Under the pieces are notes generated by a model. The model was not told the DNA's origin, did no database searches, and saw nothing but the letters and a program-made list of their open reading frames with translations. The position numbers were made by a program, and so were the translations under genes. From Pelomyxa schiedti (Eukaryota > Evosea > Pelobiontida > Pelomyxidae), in NCBI GenBank assembly GCA_020536535.1, contig JAHLWZ010000167.1:709-39224 (forward strand): a stretch of 38,516 nt of DNA, given 5' to 3'. How positions within the stretch are numbered: the first letter of the stretch is position 1; each line of letters opens with the position of its first letter. Below are positions 31,762-38,516 of the stretch, piece by piece.

Positions 31762-33342
31762 ATGGTCGTGAAGGTAGCTGTTTTTTCGTACAAGCAGTAC
31801 GACGAGGTGTCGTTTAGACAAGCAGAGACCAGGTGGAGGGAAAAACACAATGGGACACCTCTGATGGACTTCACGTTTTTCTCTGAGAGACTCAACTTGC
31901 AAACAGCCTCCAAGGCAACGGGCTTTGGTGCGTCTATTTAGTTATAGTTTAAAAAAACCCTGCAACTACTGTTCGTGGCTCATTTTTAAATGGAAAGATG
32001 CTGTGTGCATATTTGTGAATGACAATGGGAGCGCGCAGGTGGTTGAAAAGCTGCACGGGCTTGGTATTAAACTTATTCTTCTGCGGTGTGCAGGTAATTG
32101 ACTTTACTATTTCCCATCAAATCTTACTTTTCTTCTTCCCCTTTGCACTGTGTAGGATTCAACAATGTTGACCTGGAGACGTGCAAAAGACTTGGTGTTG
32201 TTGTTATGCGCGTTCCTCGTTACTCTCCACATGCTGTTGCCGAGCATGCCATCACTCTTATGCTTGCTCTTACACGGTTACCATATTCCCTGTTTGGTGT
32301 TTTGTGACAAATCTCAAGGAACTTACATAAATCATACTTCCGTGTGAAAAACTATGACTTCCGGTATCGTTCTTCTCATGCTTACTGGCTTTAACTTCAA
32401 TATCAACTGATAGACTCAATGGGCTTCTGGGGTTTGACATTGCAGCAAAAACTGTTGGCGTAATTGGATGTGGGGCCATTGGAAAAATATCTGCTCAGAT
32501 TCTTAAAGGTTAATTGTTTCACTCTTTTTTGGTGTTTAACAATTTATCCTCAAGGGTTTGGTGCTCGTGTCCTTGCATATGATCCTTTCATGGATGCAAA
32601 ATGGGCTTCATCAGTGGGAGTCATTTCTGTTCCTCTCCAGCAGGTTTGTAGGAACATCCTTTGCAATATGTTGTGTTCAACTCTCCACAGCTTTTCCAGG
32701 AATCCGATATAATAACAATTCACATACCTCTATCTCCCGAGACCAAGTACCTGATCAACGCCAATTCTCTTTCCCAGATGAAGAAGTGTGTAGTACAACC
32801 ACCGTTTTGCATCCTGTTCTGATCCCTTAAAGTGGTGTAATGATTGTCAACACAAGCCGTGGTGGCCTAATCAAAGCCAAAGACATGGTGGCAGCCATAC
32901 TGAGTGGAAAGGTTAAAACAGTGAAGAATGACCAAACAAAACCTAACCGAAACACCCCCAGGTGGGATTCCTTGGAATTGATGTGTACGAGAATGAAACT
33001 CCTTTCTTTTTCGAGGATTGCTCTGGTTCTCCCTTGAGCGATCCACTTTTCGCCCAATTGTTGGCGTTCCCCAATGTCATTTGCACAGTAACCCTTCATT
33101 TGTTATGATATGGAAATACCCTTGAGTTAACGTACATTCAGGCACACCAGGCGTTTTTCACTGAGCAAGCAATGGATGCAATTAGCAATACAACCTTGAA
33201 CAATGCACATGCTTTTGTTACTGTATGTTCCTTCCGATCCGTCACCTTCATTATCTAACACCAAACACAGGGCAAGGCAGAAGGCCACCCCAACCAAGTC
33301 CTTCCCCCAAAGACAGTTAGAGTTCCAAGAGCAAAACTCTAA
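31762..33342 (+). CDS. D-lactate dehydrogenase (NAD-dependent 2-hydroxyacid dehydrogenase family)
   Basis: Eleven exons: 31762-31927, 31998-32093, 32156-32276, 32319-32363, 32414-32508, 32555-32643, 32691-32785, 32833-32911, 32962-33087, 33142-33222, 33271-33342, giving 354 aa. The fermentative D-LDH signature is clear: [51 protein letters not shown]-binding [27 protein letters not shown] (catalytic Arg), IDVYENE (Glu), and ICTAHQAFFT (catalytic His). It reduces pyruvate to D-lactate with NADH, regenerating NAD+ in the cytosol during fermentation. The nearest relatives in sequence style are bacterial. Ten introns show it is long established in the nucleus. It stands 3 kb from the helicase fossil, but shows no decay. 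Confidence 0.9.
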
Positions 33343-33511
33343 AAAAAAAAAAAGTCTTCCTTTGTTCCAAAACAACACGACCTTCCCACAATTCACTTTT
33401 TGCAAGTGGACGGGGTTGGGTGAACATACAAGGAAATTTTCCATTCACGTAGGGAGGCTCCATTGGTCCGCAGTACAGCCCACCCAAAAAATTGGAAGGA
33501 CGTGCGTCTCA

Positions 33512-33597
33512 CAACACTCCTAATGTTGAGGTGCCGGTTCGACCCCGGCCGTGGGGAAAAATCACACAGAACCCCACGTGGTGTAATGGAAGCATAC
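33512..33597 (+). tRNA. Putative circularly permuted tRNA-Arg (anticodon CCT)
   Basis: The 3' half comes first (33512-33557): anticodon stem CAACA, loop CTCCTAA (anticodon CCT at 33519-33521), stem TGTTG, variable loop AGGT, T stem GCCGG, loop TTCGACC, stem CCGGC, acceptor strand CGTGGGG and discriminator A. After 14 nt the 5' half follows (33572-33596): acceptor strand CCCCACG, TG, D stem GTGT, loop AATGGAA, stem GCAT, A26. CCCCACG pairs perfectly with CGTGGGG. U33, T-loop TTCGA, the D-loop GG and A14/A21 are in place; the rebuilt tRNA is 71 nt. The leader (GGAC, GTG, CGT at 33498-33507) pairs with the trailer (ACG, CAC, GTCC at 33600-33611) in a 10-bp bulged helix, as precursors of permuted tRNAs require. 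A and B boxes are thus in reversed order. A T run at 33648 could end Pol III transcription. Confidence 0.75.
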
Positions 33598-33647
33598 TTA
33601 CGTCACGGTCCTGGGCTGCGCATTCTCAACCCTCCTACCTTGGTTTA

Positions 33648-33661
33648 ATTTTTTTTTTTTT
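33648..33661 (+). terminator. Poly-T run, likely Pol III terminator for the permuted tRNA
   Basis: More than ten T residues on the plus strand about 40 nt after the end of the pairing trailer; no earlier run of four Ts lies downstream of the 5' half. Such runs stop RNA polymerase III. Confidence 0.5.
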
Positions 33662-33755
33662 TGGTTTTGTGTTATGCCAAATTGGGTGTGCTAGAGGTAC
33701 AAACTAAGTGGGGTGTGAGATTTGGACTTGCTTTTTTTTTTTTTTCTTGGCTGGG

Positions 33756-36700
33756 TCAGTGGCTGCTTTCACATAGTAGTGATTTCTCAGTGAGTTTCTG
33801 TGTGAAGTTATTTGAATTGTTGTGGAAGATGGTGTGGGACTGGGGACTCACATCTGGTTGTGGAATTATGGTGGCATGAAGGATGTAGTCCACCAGGGGT
33901 TGATACGATTTGAGTTTGTATGGATGTGACTGATAGTAATGTAGTTTCTCGAAAACGGAAGCTATCATGTGCATCTTCTCCCAGTTTACAATGTTATCAG
34001 ATACAAAGTCCGAATTCGCATCTAGGGTTTGAATTGTGAATTGAATGTGAGCGTGTGTTTTTAAACGAGCCGGGTGTACCAACCTTCGATGAAAGTAAGG
34101 TCTTTGAGCCAGACAGCTTCATTAATAGTTAATTGTGCATGGTAATGGGAAGGAATGTACCAAGGTACGGGATTGTTGGAAGGCTGCAGGCCTGCAACTT
34201 CTTACGGTAATTCTGCATGTTTGCCTGCATTAAATCTGAGAGCGTGTCATCCAGGAATTGTTTTTCCGCATTTGGAACACCCTGTACAGTAGAGGTGAGA
34301 ATTGGGGGTATTTCACTTTCTTTGTACTGGTTTTAATTTACCTGCCATGTCTTTTTAAGTCTGGAGACCGCAAAAGAAGCCAAACCCAAACATACTGCAT
34401 ACAGACTATTCCAGTTATTAAGAACTCTGCATTGCTGTTTTTTGGTTTAATCGGGAGTGCTCTTCGCCTTAAGGTTACCTGTGCGGTTTGAATAAATCTT
34501 CGAACAACACAAACTCTCTGTTTCAAATTGGGTGTGAGAACTACTTCTGTAGATACCCACTGAGATATCTGAGGCGAAGATGAATAAAACTCCATGTGGA
34601 TTGGACTGATTTAAACTCATTAGGAGCTTTTTATTGCGGCACTTGAGGGCTCCTCTATCCAACATTAGATTCCCAATAGCAATTACTTGAGTCCTGCTGT
34701 CATCGAACCAAAGACACAGGTTACCTCTTTGGTTTTTTTTTTGTTTTTTTGATAGAAATTAGCATATGGAATTCACTGATTTGCACCCTGTTGTAAGTCT
34801 TCTTTTGAACAACACAAACTCTCTGTTTCAAATTGGGTGTGAGAACTACTTCTGTAGATACCCACTGAGATATCTGAGGCGAAGATGAATAAAACTCCAT
34901 GTGGATCGTGAAGTACGAAGTTTGTATGTAAAATCATCTTACATGCATTGGGGGCGATCCTTATTCTCTCCAATTCATCTTTGTGGTTCCACGCCTACGT
35001 GTTGTAATTATGTGAATATGGCATGATCAACAAGAAACTTGGTGCGAAAGCTCTTCAGAGGAAATCTTCATGAAGATGCGGGAATCCAATAATGACAATT
35101 GACGTGCAAGTTCCTAGGAATAATGGTACTAGTTTGATGTTGTTCAAAAGAAGACTTACAACAGGGTGCAAATCAGTGAATTCCATATGCTAATTTCTAT
35201 CAAAAAAACAAAAAAAAAACCAAAGAGGTAACCTGTGTCTTTGGTTCGATGACATCAGGAAACTCAGAGAGATTAGCCTAACATAAACGGTTAGATTCGA
35301 TGCAATAAACTTCAAACCTGAAAGGAGTACAAGATTAAGCCGTCCCGAAAATGGGGATTGAACGTGACAGGTGAGGGTGGTGTGGTTTGAGTTGTTTGGG
35401 ACACTTGTGAAGAACGCCAATGCGATGACAATAGAGAACGTCGTTGCTGTCTTGCAGGTAGTGCACCATGGGATAGTGTTGGTGATGAAGGTGGAAGAGT
35501 ACGAGTTGGAGGCGGTAGTGGAGGTGGTGGAGGTGGCGCAGGTGGCGGATGAGAAATGAGAGATACGTCACTTTCTGTGGTGGGTGACTCCACAGCCTTT
35601 ATGATAACTGTGCCTGTAAGATGTGGTGTTGCTTGTGGATTGGACTGATTTAAACTCATTAGGAGCTTTTTATTGCGGCACTTGAGGGCTCCTCTATCCA
35701 ACATTAGATTCCCAATAGCAATTACTTGAGTCCTGCTAAGCCAAGGAAAATGAGTGACAGTGTATGTTATAATTTCCTCAGCTAGAGGGGAAAAAGGTCA
35801 GAATTGTGGGCCAGTGTGATATCAAATACCATAAAAAGCTTTCTTGATAGATTTTAGATTTCTTTTCCGTGTGCATACATGTGGACTCGATAGCCAAAGT
35901 GCTTCTACAACATTAATAAGATGAGTGACCTCCAATCCCTTGTTGAAAGTGAACTTTAAGATTTTAAAGATGGCTTCGATCCATACGTCACATATTGAGG
36001 GTATTGTCATCAGTTGACCCTTCACTACCTTCATCGGAGTTAAAATTATACTAGGGGGACGTTAAGGAATCCACCAATGTTTCAGCAATCGTTTTCTGCA
36101 GGCAATCACAGCACAGCTTGCCCCAGGAGGCGTGCTTTGGCTCCAGTTGAATGTGTATAAAATCCAAGAGGTCCTCTGCAACTGAAATGATGCTCGAGTG
36201 GCCTTCTGTCCAGAGTTTAATGAGATCAAGAATCCTGATGGAGTAAGGATGGTTATGCTATAAAATACCAACCTTTGTTGGGTTTCTTCCTTTTCAGACT
36301 CGGCACTAAATGTCTGATAACTGCATTGAGGTAAAAAAAAAAAAATCGATGAAGAGAAACACTTTTTAATAAAAGCAGCCAGCAAGTCCTTAGATTCTAT
36401 GAAGTATCTATGTGTATACAATAGAGTGTTACTAGCCTTTGAATCTATTCAACATAAGGAAAGACAATAAGGAAAGAGGAAAACCAGTTGTTTTTATCAG
36501 GTGCTCAATATAGTCCAACATTGTGGATGCTGCCTCTGTGTCACATGATTCCCTGATTGTGTGGTCAGTACTTTTGCCACCTTGCTAAATAAATGTAAGC
36601 GCGAAGGGAGGAATACATTTTTAGGGATGAAGTCTGCTCAGATGAAAGAAAAACGAGTCTGTTAAAATTGAACAGGTATGAAAAAAGTATCTCAAAATAG

Positions 36701-37765
36701 ACAACAAACTGAAGTGGGGGCAGGTTTTTCTTCAGTCTCTTGGTGCTCAGCTTGTTTAATAATACTCAACTCAAATGGAGCAGCACTCTCTGAGAATTGA
36801 GGTTGCTTGTAGCTGAGTGGTTCTTGTATGTCTCATACCTAATAAAAACATGGCGTATTCCCATGACGGGAGTGGCGGTTCACTGAATGACCTTTCTCTA
36901 GGTTCTGCAACACTAAGTTCCTGGGCATGAAACTTCGCTGCAGCCTCCGCAAAATTGCCACTAGGACTATACACCTCAAGTGAGTCAACACAGCCAATCA
37001 CGCACACAAGCAAAAAGGACTCCCAGAGGACTACCACGTTATACAAATGGCCACCCACAATACGCACACACAGGCACAGGCACAGGCACAGACGCAAAGC
37101 ACAAACTCGCACCAAATGCTTATCCTGTGCCTGCTGTGCCTCGACTTCTTATGATGAGAGTGCGAGTGTGTGTGATGCTTCGCCCCGCTCCCCCCACTCC
37201 CACTCCCACTCCCGCCGCTGCTGCCACTACCGTGACTGTGGTGATGCCTGCTCCCTTCTCCTCCTCCTCCTCCTCCTCCCGCTCCCCCTCCCCCGCCACT
37301 ACTACCACCCACCGACGGTGATGATGATGACGACGAGGGTGGTGATGTCGATGCCGGCGATGGCTTGTGCGGTGTTGGAGCATCGGGGGGTGTGGGCGCG
37401 TCGTGGTGCAGCGGCGATTGGGGGGGAGGCGGCGGGGCCCCAAGGGCGCCGCCGCGGGTGCCTATGGTCGTCGCGGGCGGCCCCACGGGCGCGGGGTCGG
37501 GCGGTGCCTGCGACGGCTGGTGCGCAGCGGGGGAGGCGGAGGGCGGGAGGGGCCCCAGCGGCGAGGGGGGAGGAGGAGGCGAGGGCGTGGGTGACCCGCC
37601 CGGGGAGGAGGAGGCGGAGCGCCGCAGCCAGGAGGGCGACGCGGCGGAGGCCAGGTGCCGCGCAACGATGGCGCGCTCCCGCGACAGGGGCGCCGGGGGC
37701 GACAGGTTCGTGACGGACCGCGGCCGCAGCGCTGCTGGGCAGCCGCTGTCGCCTGGACTGTTCAT
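33756..37765 (-). CDS. RasGEF_N - DEP - RasGEF guanine nucleotide exchange factor
   Basis: Minus strand, ATG at 37765. Exon 1 (37113-37765) is Pro/Ser/Gly/His-rich. RasGEF_N follows (36363-36431 YTHRYFIESKDLLAAFIK; 36273-36320; exon ending 36234 with RILDLIKLWTEGHSSIIS). The DEP domain spans exons ending at 35830 and starting at 35781 (FPWLSRTQVIAIGNLMLDRG). A Pro-rich linker precedes the catalytic exons: 35160-35189, 35039-35113 (ELARQLSLLDSRIFMKISSE), 34917-34994, 34479-34568 (ISQWVSTEVVLTPNLKQR), 34342-34434 (CRVLNNWNSLYAVCLGL), 34161-34281 (ANMQNYRKKLQACSLPTIPY), 34084-34116, 33756-34021. It should load Ras-type GTPases with GTP at membranes. A 305-bp duplication lies between 34502 and 34807; skipping from the donor at 34916 to the acceptor before 34568 would keep frame. 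The 36400-37110 exons and the 36030-36150 joint are unresolved. Confidence 0.78.
34502..34601. repeat. Direct repeat A, copy 1 (100 bp, identical to 34807-34906)
   Basis: Identical to 34807-34906, 305 bp apart. This copy continues into the rest of the RasGEF exon (RRFIQTAQ), so it is the one that can be used. It overlaps repeat B by 7 bp (TGTGGAT). Confidence 0.95.
34595..34698. repeat. Direct repeat B, copy 1 (104 bp, identical to 35634-35737)
   Basis: An exact copy of part of the DEP-domain exon (encoding the AIGNLMLDRGALKC stretch on the minus strand). The source at 35634-35737 lies in the correct gene order; this one sits within the catalytic region. Confidence 0.95.
34698..34814. repeat. 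Inverted repeat C (117 bp, inverse of 35138-35254)
   Basis: Exact reverse complement of 35138-35254, which includes the small exon at 35160-35189 of the RasGEF gene and its flanking introns, even the 10-nt and 7-nt poly-T/A runs. It overlaps repeat A copy 2 by 8 bp (GAACAACA). Confidence 0.95.
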
Positions 37766-37890
37766 TCGTTCTCGAAAAAAAACGCGGTTCTCGTTGGTTT
37801 CCAGGAACTTCATGTGTCTTTCTGGATCTCAACACAAAACACAAGACCGGAAGAAGGGATGCCCAGTGCCTAGAAGGGAGGCTGTTTCCC

Positions 37891-38516
37891 TCACAGAGCC
37901 GCGTTGTCAAAGATGAAGAAGTGGAACTCTGAAGTGGTGTCAGTGGGGTTGTCAATCACGAGGAGTTGGTTTGTTGACGGGATCCACGACGTCAGAACCA
38001 CTACCTTGCCAGAAGTAGGGAGTGAGTTTCTGTAAGTGTCATCATAAACACCAGTGGTGGTGTCATACACCCCGTCGATCACCTTGCTGTTGAATGACTT
38101 GCCAAAGTAGAACCTCCCACACACAACAAATGCATAGCCGGTGCTCCTCTTGACACGGGGAACCACCCACGTCTGCAAGATTGCAAGGGAATCAGGGTCC
38201 ACCCTCGTGATGTGTATGTTGCCGTTGTTGGGTGGTGCGTGGACCACGAACAGCACACCCCCTGCATCGACGTACCAGCATATATCTGTGTCAGCACCAC
38301 AGTTCCACGGTGACTGGTTTGAGTAACCGGCGTTTGGGAGTGGTGCAGTTGCCACCGTTGACCCGTCGCTCACGCGCACCTTGGTCATCGTGGCCGCGTT
38401 GTGTGGGTTGCAGTACACGTGGCCGTTGTGCACCGCCTGCCACGTCCCACCTGGGTAGCCGTGCACGTCCTTGAGTCTGAACTGCCTTGGGTTGGTGTTG
38501 TTGATGAAGTCGGCCA
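37891..38516 (-). CDS. Olfactomedin-domain gene, 3' portion (partial at window end)
   Basis: Minus strand, open from the window edge (38516) to TGA at 37891-37893, about 208 codons. It begins ADFINNTNPRQ and covers nearly the whole OLF domain: GHVYCNPHNAATMTKVRVSD, DICWYVDAGGVLFVVHA, ITRVDPDSLAILQTW, AFVVCGRFYFGKS, and the end FHFFIFDNAAL. It is very close to 4600-5264 at both protein and DNA level, with a four-residue longer segment (NPTDTTSE) before the end. RING and B-box exons are presumably beyond the window. Its orientation is opposite to the first copy. Confidence 0.88.
   Translation of the reverse strand, partial: ADFINNTNPRQFRLKDVHGYPGGTWQAVHNGHVYCNPHNAATMTKVRVSDGSTVATAPLPNAGYSNQSPWNCGADTDICWYVDAGGVLFVVHAPPNNGNIHITRVDPDSLAILQTWVVPRVKRSTGYAFVVCGRFYFGKSFNSKVIDGVYDTTTGVYDDTYRNSLPTSGKVVVLTSWIPSTNQLLVIDNPTDTTSEFHFFIFDNAAL

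Noticed and set aside
33481-33560. Ordinary tRNA ending at 33557
   Set aside because: The sequence upstream of the anticodon arm has no D arm and no strand that pairs with CGTGGGG; the matching 5' half lies downstream instead.
34690-34720. B-box-like GGTTCGATGAC on the minus strand (also at 35240-35254)
   Set aside because: No T stem, acceptor or D arm nearby; the two sites are one repeat (C) and it is intronic RasGEF sequence.
37031-37100. (CACAGG)n run as a regulatory array
   Set aside because: Only about four units, within or next to an unresolved intron of the RasGEF gene; simple repeat slippage explains it.
1-38516. CRISPR arrays, operons or bacterial ribosome sites
   Set aside because: Intron-rich eukaryotic genes throughout; no regularly spaced direct repeats of CRISPR type and no polycistronic layout.

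Overview
The window is nuclear DNA of a eukaryote. Almost every real gene is split by short spliceosomal introns (35-184 nt, nearly all GT-AG, several with a TACTAAC/CTAAT-like branch point and a pyrimidine run), and TAA, TAG and TGA all act as stops. The gene set (paxillin, RasGEF with DEP, CLEC16A/EMA, B-box proteins, Sel1 and kelch proteins, a D-lactate dehydrogenase of bacterial type) suggests an amoeboid protist, probably an amoebozoan and perhaps an anaerobic one. That placement is inference. I rebuilt exons by hand from protein similarity, intron phase and splice signals.

Layout. 1-69: last codons of an olfactomedin-domain (OLF) gene. 855-2744: Sel1-repeat protein. 2905-5264: RING/B-box/coiled-coil protein ending in an OLF domain. 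5487-6986: kelch protein. 6987-8050: no recognised gene. 8051-10445 (-): paxillin-like protein with about ten LD motifs and four LIM domains. 10949-11763: Rab-like GTPase. 11994-14799 (-): LIM + F-box + LRR + TRAF-type zinc-finger protein. 15045-16829: DHHC palmitoyltransferase. 17020-17298: 53-aa basic protein whose start codon is split by an intron. 17494-20127: second RING/B-box protein, with a long E/R/K helix and a propeller-like C-terminus. 20174-24350: CLEC16A/EMA orthologue. 24576-26536: GH13 alpha-amylase-type hydrolase. 26623-27639: tail-anchored protein of unknown family.

27640-31600 is an accessory island: decayed coding fragments, two adjacent inverted-repeat elements that share a TA, a cluster of GC-rich palindromes, a broken PIF1-like helicase and a truncated second copy of the tail-anchored gene. 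31762-33342: D-lactate dehydrogenase. 33512-33597 holds what looks like a circularly permuted tRNA-Arg(CCU) gene, the 3' half lying before the 5' half, followed by a Pol III-type T run. 33756-37765 (-): RasGEF_N-DEP-RasGEF protein whose catalytic region carries a patchwork duplication with microhomology at its joins. 37891-38516 (-): another OLF-domain gene, running off the window.

Shared themes are cytoskeleton, endomembrane and small-GTPase signalling (paxillin, RasGEF, Rab-like GTPase, DHHC enzyme, CLEC16A), ubiquitin-type adaptors (two RING/B-box proteins, one F-box protein) and carbohydrate fermentation (GH13 hydrolase, D-LDH). The most unusual items are the permuted tRNA, the RING/B-box-OLF family, the LIM-F-box fusion, the paxillin with doubled LD motifs, and the microhomology-mediated duplication inside the RasGEF gene.
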